Below are positions 23,858-30,500 of a stretch of 64,000 bases of DNA, one piece after another (the first letter of the stretch is position 1; each line of letters starts with the position of its first letter). This DNA is from Kocuria rosea subsp. polaris (lineage in GTDB: Bacteria; Actinomycetota; Actinomycetes; Actinomycetales; Micrococcaceae): contig NZ_LQBK01000040.1 of assembly GCF_001483755.1 (NCBI RefSeq), forward strand, positions 176,245 through 240,244, given 5' to 3'. Below the pieces are notes generated by a model. That model searched no databases, was not told where the DNA came from, and was given only the letters and a program-made list of their open reading frames with translations. Both the position numbers and the translations under genes were made by a program.

Positions 23858-24841
23858 ATGCGCGCAGTGCTCGAGACCACCCCCGGCGGACCGGAGGTCC
23901 TGGCCGTCACCGAGGTCCCCGCCCCGGAGCTCACGCCCGACGGCGTGCGGATCCGGGTCCGCGCCGCCGGGATCAACCGGGCCGACGTCATGCAGCGGCA
24001 GGGCAGGTACCCGGTCCCGCCCGGCGCCTCGGACGTCTTCGGCCTCGAGGTCTCGGGCACGGTGCAGGAGCTCGGTCCCGCGGTGCCGGCCGGAGCCGGT
24101 TTCTCGCCCGGGGACGAGGTCGTGGCCCTGCTGGACTCCGGCGGCTACGCCGAGGAGGTCGTGGTCCCGGCCGGCCAGGTCCTGCCCGCGCCCGCCGGGG
24201 TGGACCTGGTGGCCGCCGCCGGGCTGCCGGAGGTGTGCGCCACGGTGTTCTCCAACGTCTTCATGGCCGCCGCCGCCCGCGAGGGCGAGACGGTCCTGGT
24301 GCACGGGGGCACGGGCGGCATCGGCACCAACGCCGTCCAGATGTGCCGGGCGCTCGGGCTGCGGGTGCTGACCACGGTCGGCGGTCCGGAGAAGGCCGGC
24401 GCCGCACGGCGGCTCGGCGCGGAGACGATCGACTACCGGCAGGAGGACTTCGTCGAGCGCGTGCGGGAGCTCACGGACGGACGCGGCGCCGACATCGTGC
24501 TCGACGTCGTGGGCGGGTCCTACCTCGGGCGCAACCTGGACGCGCTGGCCACCAGCGGGCGGATCGTGGTCATCGCCACCCAGGGCGGGCGGACGGGGGA
24601 GCTGGACCTCGGCAAGCTCATGGCCAAGCGTGCCGCCGTGATCGGCACCACGCTGCGCCCGCGGCCCGTCGCGGAGAAGACCCGGATCATGGCCGCCGTG
24701 CACGAGCACGTGTGGCCGCACGTCGAGTCCGGGGCCGTCCGCCCGGTCGTCGACCGCACCTTCCCCCTGGCCGAGGTCGCGCAGGCCCACGAGTACTTCG
24801 ACTCCGGCACGCACATCGGCAAGGTCCTGCTCGTGCCGTGA
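23858..24841 (+). CDS. NAD(P)H:quinone oxidoreductase (zinc-free MDR, Qor/TIGR02824 type)
   Basis: 327-residue medium-chain reductase. The order is typical: an N-terminal substrate domain MRAVLETTPGGPEVLAV, RVRAAGINRADVMQRQGRYP (the characteristic NRADxxQRxGxYP of the PIG3-like branch), then the cofactor fold VLVHGGTGGIGTNAVQM (near 150), IVLDVVGG, and a C-terminal HIGKVLLVP. It reduces quinones or alpha,beta-unsaturated carbonyls with NADPH. No zinc ligands are seen. GGAAGG lies nine bases before the ATG and an ACAAT -10 candidate near 23817 gives a short leader. A hairpin terminates it. Confidence 0.88.
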   Translation: MRAVLETTPGGPEVLAVTEVPAPELTPDGVRIRVRAAGINRADVMQRQGRYPVPPGASDVFGLEVSGTVQELGPAVPAGAGFSPGDEVVALLDSGGYAEEVVVPAGQVLPAPAGVDLVAAAGLPEVCATVFSNVFMAAAAREGETVLVHGGTGGIGTNAVQMCRALGLRVLTTVGGPEKAGAARRLGAETIDYRQEDFVERVRELTDGRGADIVLDVVGGSYLGRNLDALATSGRIVVIATQGGRTGELDLGKLMAKRAAVIGTTLRPRPVAEKTRIMAAVHEHVWPHVESGAVRPVVDRTFPLAEVAQAHEYFDSGTHIGKVLLVP

Positions 24842-24847
24842 GCGGAC

Positions 24848-24877
24848 CGGCGGGCCCGCGCCGGCGCCGGCCCGCCG
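24848..24877 (+). terminator. terminator hairpin after the quinone oxidoreductase
   Basis: CGGCGGGCC (24848-24856) pairs with GGCCCGCCG (24869-24877). Confidence 0.6.
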
Positions 24878-24963
24878 TCGTGGCGCCCCGCCCCCGCCGC
24901 GTGCGCGCGGGAGGCGGGCCGCCGCGCCGTAGGATGGACCGTCCCCTCCTGAAAGGACCGCCC

Positions 24964-25428
24964 GTGGCATTCCTGCGCGACTACCGCGCCGCTCGCCGTG
25001 ACGAGGCCGAGCTCGGGCTGGGCGTGTGGCGCCGCGCCCACGACCGGTTCCGCCGGGGTCTGGACCGCTTCCACCAGATCCTCGAGAGCCTCCCCGACAC
25101 GTCGCTCGCGCAGTCCGTGGTGCCTACCGCCAACGCGCTCGCCGATCTGCTCCCGGAGGTGCGGGCCGTGTGCGCCGCGGCGCAGCGCACGGCGCCGAGC
25201 CGCAGCTACGACATCCCGGCCTCCCCGGGCGGCTACCTCAACGACGTCCACCGTGAGCTCTCCCGGGCCGGCAACGCGATGGCCCAGGCCGCGGAGGCCC
25301 TCACCATGGCCCGGTTCATGCGCGCCGACGACGAGAGCGCGGCCCACCGGCTGGACGCGGTCGTCCGCCGGGCCGAGGCGGTGCGGGAGCACGTGGAGCG
25401 CGCCGGGGAGCTGCTGCAGCGCGGCTGA
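24964..25428 (+). CDS. uncharacterised helical protein
   Basis: 154 residues, not recognised. It is mostly charged helix with no signal or membrane segment: an N-terminal FLRDYRAARRDEAELGLGVWRRAHDRFRRGLDRFHQILESLPD, then repeated Ala/Arg/Glu heptad-like stretches to the end. It resembles small actinobacterial proteins of unknown role found beside housekeeping genes. A TAGGAT -10 box (about 24930) and GAAAGGA ribosome site before GTG 24964 support expression; the start is firm because of the spacing. Confidence 0.65.
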   Translation: MAFLRDYRAARRDEAELGLGVWRRAHDRFRRGLDRFHQILESLPDTSLAQSVVPTANALADLLPEVRAVCAAAQRTAPSRSYDIPASPGGYLNDVHRELSRAGNAMAQAAEALTMARFMRADDESAAHRLDAVVRRAEAVREHVERAGELLQRG

Positions 25429-25487
25429 GCCCGCCCCCGCCCGCGGCAGGGTGGACCCGACAGCCTGCTGATGGTTTGATGGGCGGC

Positions 25488-25808
25488 ATGAACGCTTCCG
25501 GTTTCGACTACCGCGCGGCCGACGACGAGTTCGACGCCCGCTGGTCCCGCTCGCCCCTCGGCCGTCCCGGCCGCGGGGGCCCCGGCCGCTTCGGACCCGG
25601 CTACGACCTTCCCGGCCGCCGGGGCGGGACGTCCGGGCACCGCTCCGGCTTCCGGATGCTGCCCTTCCCCGGCTGGTCCACCCGGACCCGCCGGGGCACG
25701 AACGTCACGGTGGGCGGGTGCTGCCTGCCGATCCCGATCGGGTGCCTGACCACCACGGTCCTGACGGGCGCGGCGGCCGTGGTCGTGGGCCGCACCGTCC
25801 GCGACTGA
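25488..25808 (+). CDS. small uncharacterised membrane-anchored protein
   Basis: 106 residues, not recognised. The first 70 residues are Arg/Gly/Pro rich and disordered in appearance. Then a Cys-containing stretch GGCCLPIPIGCLTTTVLTGAAAVVVG gives one C-terminal membrane helix. TTTGAT with a seven-base spacer lies before ATG 25488, so a leaderless start is likely and shorter than the in-frame ATG at 25476. It is convergent with the short GT2 gene. Confidence 0.6.
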   Translation: MNASGFDYRAADDEFDARWSRSPLGRPGRGGPGRFGPGYDLPGRRGGTSGHRSGFRMLPFPGWSTRTRRGTNVTVGGCCLPIPIGCLTTTVLTGAAAVVVGRTVRD

Positions 25809-25821
25809 GCGGCCCGGCGGC

Positions 25822-26412
25822 TCACGCGGCCGCCGGCTCCGCCCCGACGAGCGCCACCGGCAGGGGAGCGACGCGCTCGGCCGGGGCCGGCACGTCCTCC
25901 TCGGCCTCCACGGGCGGGCCGAGGCGCCAGCCGACGGCCTCGAGGTCCAGGGCGAGACGCATCTGGCCGGTCACGGGGCCCTCGTCGCAGTAGCGGCCGA
26001 AGGAGCGGTGGACGTCCTCGAGCGCCTGCCGCCGGATCAGGGCGGCGGTGCCGCCGACGGCGGTGGGCCGGGCGGAGACGGCTCCCACGTTGCGGTCCTG
26101 GAGGGCCGCCAGGGCGCGGGCCAGGAAGCCCGGTGGCAGCCGGACCCCCGGCTCGAGGACCAGCACCAGGTCGTCCGCGTCCATCCGGACGGTGGCCAGG
26201 GCCTGGTTCAGCGCCCCGGCCCGGTGGAGGCGGTTGTCCACGGTGAGCAGGACCTCGGCGCCGGCGTCCAGGGCGACCTCGACGGTGGCGTCGGTGGAGT
26301 CGTCCGACATCACGAGGATGCGCTCCGGCGGACGGGTCTGGCGGTGGAGGGAGGTGACCGCGTGCTGGACGCGCGCCGCCTCGTCGTGGGCGGGAATGAT
26401 CGCGGCGATCAT
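25822..26412 (-). CDS. short family 2 glycosyltransferase
   Basis: 196 residues. It opens AAIIPAHDEAARVQHAVTSLHRQTRPPERILVMSDDSTDAT, a GT-A nucleotide-binding start with the first Asp pair. RAGALNQALATVRMDADDLVLVLEPGV supplies the region where GT2 enzymes have D-x-D, here reading LEP, so the metal site looks degenerate. No acceptor domain or membrane helices follow. It may be a stand-alone regulatory or decayed glycosyltransferase; activity is uncertain. GGGAGA sits seven bases before the ATG. A separate promoter (TAGACT at 26543-26548) gives a 124-base leader. Confidence 0.65.
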   Translation of the reverse strand: MIAAIIPAHDEAARVQHAVTSLHRQTRPPERILVMSDDSTDATVEVALDAGAEVLLTVDNRLHRAGALNQALATVRMDADDLVLVLEPGVRLPPGFLARALAALQDRNVGAVSARPTAVGGTAALIRRQALEDVHRSFGRYCDEGPVTGQMRLALDLEAVGWRLGPPVEAEEDVPAPAERVAPLPVALVGAEPAAA

Positions 26413-26505
26413 GACGGCTTCTCCCGGTGTGCTCGGGGTGCGGTCCGCCGCCGGCGTCCCCCTGCGACGAGGCGCCGGACCGGTCCCTGAACGAGTGCTT
26501 GCGGT

Positions 26506-26548
26506 GACAACGTGAGCCCCCTGACGTGTTGTCCTGGACCAAAGTCTA
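26506..26548 (-). promoter_or_regulatory. promoter and inverted repeat in the leader of the short GT2 gene
   Basis: The minus-strand -10 box is TAGACT (26543-26548). Just after the expected RNA start lies an inverted repeat GACAAC/GTTGTC (26506-26511 and 26528-26533, 16 bases apart). The surrounding stretch 26490-26600 is less GC-rich than the genes around it. The repeat may be an operator or part of an attenuating structure. Confidence 0.4.
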
Positions 26549-26630
26549 GGCACCGGGACCGACAGTTTACATCCGCAAATCAGGGGACGTCCGGCCTGGC
26601 GGGACCGCAGATCGGGGGTGCCGCGGGGCG

Positions 26631-27062
26631 CTACGCCCCGGCCGGGCCGCACTCCCGGCACAGCTTCCAGATGTTCGTGTCCCCGTGCCGCTCGAACACC
26701 ACGCGGCTGACCAGCGCCTGGATCAGCGCGAGCCCGCGGCCGGACTCGTGGTGCTCGTGCGCCATGGGCCCGGTGAGGTCCACGTGGGCCGGGGCGGCGC
26801 CGATCTCGTAGATCCGTGCCTCCAGTCGCTGCGGGTCCGCGGCCAGCTCCACCGCGAGCTCGATCGGCTCCTCCGCAGCGGGCACCGCGTGGACCACCAC
26901 GTTGCCGGCGGCCTCCACGACCGCGAGGGTGAAGGCCATCCGGTCGGCCTCGGGCACGAATCCGGCCTCGTCCCACAGCGCGTCCAGGTCCTCGTGCAGG
27001 GCGTCCACCGTCCCGGCCTCGGCCGGGCCCCGGCGCGAGCGGCGGGAACCGGCCTCAGTCAT
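26631..27062 (-). CDS. RsbW-like anti-sigma regulatory kinase (HATPase_c_2)
   Basis: 143 residues. A GHKL ATPase domain of the anti-sigma type: VVEAAGNVVVHA is the N box, DLTGPM lies in the G1 region, and SGRGLALIQALVSRVVFERHGDTNIWKL is the G2 region. Such kinases hold a sigma factor and phosphorylate a STAS partner. The STAS gene directly upstream overlaps it by eight bases, which makes the pair a partner switch. No sigma gene is in the window, so the controlled sigma factor is unknown. It is the last gene of the 30420-to-26631 operon. Confidence 0.82.
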   Translation of the reverse strand: MTEAGSRRSRRGPAEAGTVDALHEDLDALWDEAGFVPEADRMAFTLAVVEAAGNVVVHAVPAAEEPIELAVELAADPQRLEARIYEIGAAPAHVDLTGPMAHEHHESGRGLALIQALVSRVVFERHGDTNIWKLCRECGPAGA

Positions 27063-27387
27063 CGGCGAAGGCCGCGTCGGCGGTGTCGTAGGGGGTCAGG
27101 ACGCGGTGCATGCTGGTGAGCTCGAGGACCATGCGCACCTGGGGGCGGACGTTGGCGATCCGCAGGTCCCCGCCGGCCTGGCGGGCCAGCTTGAGGCACC
27201 CGATGAGCGCGCCCAGGCCGGAGGAGTCCATGAACTCGGTGCCGCCGAGGTCGACCACCACGTGGTTGCTGCCCTCGTCGACGACCTTCGTCACGACCTC
27301 CCGGAGCTTGGGCGCTCCCACCATGTTGAGCCGTCCGGTCCCCGTGATGTGGGCGAACCTCGGCTTCTGCTCAACCGTGAACTGCAT
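27055..27387 (-). CDS. STAS-domain anti-sigma factor antagonist
   Basis: 110 residues. A single STAS domain with VVVDLGGTEFMDSSGLGALIGCLKLARQAGGDLRI; the MDSSGLG motif carries the Ser normally phosphorylated by the RsbW-type kinase (near residue 57). In its unphosphorylated form it frees the sigma factor by binding the kinase. ATG 27387 was chosen over GTG 27393 because the GGAGT of a long GAGGAGAGGAG ribosome site is five bases upstream. It overlaps the end of the synthase gene by 17 bases and the start of the kinase gene by 8, so the three are translationally linked. Confidence 0.85.
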   Translation of the reverse strand: MQFTVEQKPRFAHITGTGRLNMVGAPKLREVVTKVVDEGSNHVVVDLGGTEFMDSSGLGALIGCLKLARQAGGDLRIANVRPQVRMVLELTSMHRVLTPYDTADAAFADD

Positions 27388-29326
27388 CGGCACTCCTCTC
27401 CTCGGGCTCGAAGCCCGGATATCTCGCGGCGGTGACGAGCACGCTCAGCACCACCAGGTCGAAGGCGACCCAGGCCACGTTGACCAGGGTTCCCACGGGT
27501 TCGTTCAGCCCGGTCGCCAGCCGGACGGTGCCCACCACGAGCGCCGCCGCCAGCAGCCCCATCACCACCAGCTGGGGCCGGACCAGGTGCCAGGCGGGAC
27601 CGGAGTCCTGCCGCACCTTGGGCGTGACCGCGAAGCCGAGGGGCCGGCCGAACCACACGTTGCGCGCGGCCGTGGTGCACGCCCTGATCCAGACGGGGAA
27701 CAGCGCCAGGCTGTACTGCTGGCCCCGCCACGTGGGGATGCCGCGGCCCACCACCAGGAACAGCAGCTGGTTCACCACCATGAACGGGATGAAGCGGACG
27801 AAGAAGTCCCAGCTGAGGCTCGTGACCGGCAGGATGCCCAGCACCAGGTACACGATGGGGGCGGCGAAGTAGACGACGGCCGCGAAACCGCTGAGGTAGC
27901 TCCACATCGTGGCGAAGTACATGAGCCGCTGCCCCCAGCCGAGCCGGCGCTGCAGCAGCGGGTTCTCCCGGAGCAGGACCTGCACCGTGCCCTGCGCCCA
28001 GCGCAGGCGCTGGGTGAGCATGGTCCCGAGGTCCTCGGGGGCCAGGCCGTGGGCGAGGACCTCGTGGTGGTAGACGCTGCGCCAGCCCAGCCCGTGCAGG
28101 CGCATCGCGGTGGCCATGTCCTCGGTGACCGAGATCGTCGCCAGCGGCATCACCGGCTGGGCCTCGCCGGGCCGGTCCACGGAGACCGCCTCGAGCACCT
28201 CCCGGACCGGCTCCACGGCGGCCAGCGGGGAGAGGTCGCGGCGGGACATCCGCTCCACGGCGGCGGCGAGCTCGTCCGGCCACACCATGCCGTCCTCCGG
28301 GGGCAGCTCCAGAGCGGCGATCGAGGCGAGATCGGCCTCGATCTGGGAGAAGTCCCGGGTGACCGTCCGCCGGGCCGCGGCGTCCACCTCCCGCTGCAGC
28401 CGGTAGGTCAGCTCGGTCAGGGGGGCCCCGGCCTTCAGCTCGGCGCGGGCCCGCTCGGTGGCGGCCTCGACGTCGTCGAGCATGCCGGCGACGACGGGGT
28501 TCGCGGCCTCCGGGGACCGCCGGGCCCTCCGCAGCGCGGCCCGCGTGCGGGCGAGCGCGTTCCGGACGTCCTGCTCGACCTCGCGGACGTAGCCGGCGAG
28601 CCCGAGCTGCATGAGCGCCTCCCGGCGCAGGATCGCGTTGGAGCCGCAGAAGAAGGCGGCGTTCCAGCCGTCCTTGCCCTGCTGGATGGGGCCGTAGAAC
28701 AGGGGGGCCTGGCTGCCGAGCGGGTCGTGCCGGGGCACGTTGACGAACCACTGCGGCGTCTGCACGAGCGCCACCCTGCGGTCGTTGAACCAGCCCAGGG
28801 TGCGGTCCAGGATCTCCGGGTCCGGGACCTGGTCGGCGTCGAGGATCAGGAGGAACTCGCCCTGGGTGGTCATCAGGGCGTTGTTGAGGTTGCCGGCCTT
28901 GGCGTGGCGCGGCCGGTCCGCCCAGTCCTCGCTGCGCGTCAGGTAGCCCAGCCCGTGCTCGGCGGCCAGCGCCTCCAGCTCGGGGCGGGAGCCGTCGTCG
29001 AGGATCCACGTGCTGTGCGGGTGCCGGACGGCCTGCGCCGCCAGGGCGGTGCCCATCACGAGGTCGAGGGGTTCGTCGTAGGTGGTGATGAAGACGTCGA
29101 CGGTGGCGCCCGCGGGCGGGGCGCCGGCCTCGCCCCGGCGCCGGAGCCGCCACACGGTGAGCCCGAAGAGCGAGACGTCGATCAGGCTGTACGTCTCGGC
29201 GAGCACGAGGGGCACGGCGATCCACCACGCGGCCCAGTTCAGCGACTCGAGCCAGCGCCAGGCGATGTAGTTGACGCCGAGCAGGAGGGTCAGGACGACC
29301 AGCAGCCGGACGAGGAAGCGGTTCAC
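27371..29326 (-). CDS. membrane glycosyltransferase 2, cellulose-synthase-like
   Basis: 651 residues. Two N-terminal membrane helices (LVVLTLLLGVNYIAW and WWIAVPLVLAETYSLI) precede a GT2 core. The core has TWILDDGSRPELE (first Asp), LILDADQVPDPEIL (D-x-D), TEDMATAMRLHGLGW (TED) and QRLRWAQGTVQVLL (QxxRW), the four processive-synthase motifs of BcsA. At least five helices follow. Between the D-x-D region and TED lies an unusual helical insert of about 130 residues rich in Arg, Ala and Glu. No PilZ domain is visible at the C-terminus, so c-di-GMP control as in BcsA is not expected. The polymer is unknown. The start GTG 29326 overlaps the phosphatase stop (GTGA). Confidence 0.86.
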   Translation of the reverse strand: MNRFLVRLLVVLTLLLGVNYIAWRWLESLNWAAWWIAVPLVLAETYSLIDVSLFGLTVWRLRRRGEAGAPPAGATVDVFITTYDEPLDLVMGTALAAQAVRHPHSTWILDDGSRPELEALAAEHGLGYLTRSEDWADRPRHAKAGNLNNALMTTQGEFLLILDADQVPDPEILDRTLGWFNDRRVALVQTPQWFVNVPRHDPLGSQAPLFYGPIQQGKDGWNAAFFCGSNAILRREALMQLGLAGYVREVEQDVRNALARTRAALRRARRSPEAANPVVAGMLDDVEAATERARAELKAGAPLTELTYRLQREVDAAARRTVTRDFSQIEADLASIAALELPPEDGMVWPDELAAAVERMSRRDLSPLAAVEPVREVLEAVSVDRPGEAQPVMPLATISVTEDMATAMRLHGLGWRSVYHHEVLAHGLAPEDLGTMLTQRLRWAQGTVQVLLRENPLLQRRLGWGQRLMYFATMWSYLSGFAAVVYFAAPIVYLVLGILPVTSLSWDFFVRFIPFMVVNQLLFLVVGRGIPTWRGQQYSLALFPVWIRACTTAARNVWFGRPLGFAVTPKVRQDSGPAWHLVRPQLVVMGLLAAALVVGTVRLATGLNEPVGTLVNVAWVAFDLVVLSVLVTAARYPGFEPEERSADAVHG

Positions 29327-30420
29327 GGGGCGGTCCGGCGCCGGACCACCACGGCGGTGACGTCGTCGGAGAGGGACTCCCCGGCGGCCAGGTCGAGGAC
29401 CGCGGAGCAGACCGCCGGGGCGTCCTCGTGGCGGGCGACCACGTCCGCGACCGCCCGCACGGCGTCGTCGACGTCCTCGTAGGCGTCGAGGAGGCCGTCG
29501 CTGACGACGACGAGCGCGTCGCCGGGCGCGAGCACGATCCGCCCGGGCACCCACTGCGTCCCGGGCACGGCCCCCACCGGCGGGCCTCCCGGGCGCAGCC
29601 GGTCGATCCCGTCCGCGCGCACGTGCAGCCCCAGCCCGTGGCCCGCGTCGACGTACGCCACGGTCCCGTCGGCCGTGTCCAGGCGGGCGTGGAAGAGCGT
29701 GACGAAGGAGTCGGAGTGGGCGAGGTCGTTCTCGAGGTGCCGGCACGTGTCGCGGAAGGCCTGCGCCATGTCCGGCTGCCCGGCCGCGGAGCGCAGCACG
29801 GCCCGCACCGTGGCGGCGATGAGCGCGGCGCCCATGCCCTTGCCCATGGCGTCGGCCAGGGAGACCTGCAGCCCGCCCTCGGTCGTGTACCAGTCGAAGA
29901 AGTCCCCGCCCACGCTGCGGGAGGGCCGGCACGCGCCGGCCACGTCGTAGCCGGGCACGGACGGCGCGGCGGTGGGCAGCAGGCTGCGCTGGACCTCGGC
30001 CGCGCGGCGCAGCTCCTCGGCGTCGGCCTGCTCCGCCCGGGCGCGCGGCCGGCGGAACATCGCCTCGATCCGCGCCTGGAGCTCCCGCGGGCTGAACGGC
30101 TTGCTGATGTAGTCGTCCGCCCCGAGCTCGAGGCCCTCCAGCCGGTCGATCTCGCCCGGGCGGGCCGTGACCATGAGCAGGTAGGCGTCGGAGAACTGCC
30201 GGACCCGCCGGCAGACCTCCAGCCCGTCGAGGTCCGGGAGGTTGAGGTCCAGGGTGATGAGGTCGGCGCCGTCGCGGCGCACGGCCTCGAGGCCCTCGAG
30301 GCCGGTCGCGGCGGTCGTCACGGCGAAGCCGCGCATGCCGATGGTCTGGGCGAGGAGGTGGCGGATGTCGTCGTGGTCTTCGATCACGACGGCACGGCGA
30401 CCCTGGGGGGAGGGGGTCAT
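29323..30420 (-). CDS. response-regulator receiver fused to SpoIIE/RsbU-type PP2C phosphatase
   Basis: 365 residues. Residues 8-125 form a receiver domain with acidic pocket EDHDD (14-18), phosphoacceptor Asp58 in ITLDLNLPD and conserved Lys in YISKPFSPREL. Residues about 160-365 form a PP2C phosphatase of the SpoIIE class with GGDFFDWYTTEGGLQVSLADAMGKGMGAALIA and DAGHGLGL. Such proteins dephosphorylate STAS antagonists. The divergent histidine kinase is the obvious partner for Asp58. It is the first gene of the operon phosphatase, synthase, STAS, anti-sigma kinase. The gap to the kinase (30421-30500) is AT-rich for this genome and holds overlapping promoters. Confidence 0.9.
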   Translation of the reverse strand: MTPSPQGRRAVVIEDHDDIRHLLAQTIGMRGFAVTTAATGLEGLEAVRRDGADLITLDLNLPDLDGLEVCRRVRQFSDAYLLMVTARPGEIDRLEGLELGADDYISKPFSPRELQARIEAMFRRPRARAEQADAEELRRAAEVQRSLLPTAAPSVPGYDVAGACRPSRSVGGDFFDWYTTEGGLQVSLADAMGKGMGAALIAATVRAVLRSAAGQPDMAQAFRDTCRHLENDLAHSDSFVTLFHARLDTADGTVAYVDAGHGLGLHVRADGIDRLRPGGPPVGAVPGTQWVPGRIVLAPGDALVVVSDGLLDAYEDVDDAVRAVADVVARHEDAPAVCSAVLDLAAGESLSDDVTAVVVRRRTAP

Positions 30421-30436
30421 GAACTCATTAAGCCGC

Positions 30437-30442
30437 TATTCT
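30437..30442 (+). promoter_or_regulatory. -10 candidate TATTCT for the histidine kinase in an AT-rich divergent region
   Basis: TATTCT in the 80-base gap between the receiver-PP2C gene and the kinase. On the minus strand the same stretch reads AGAATA, so the two promoters may overlap and compete. No clear -35 was found. Confidence 0.4.
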
Positions 30443-30500
30443 TTGCAATTGTCATCCCGACCCCCCGTGGATGACGCCCCCTGTCGGAAGAGATTCCCCC

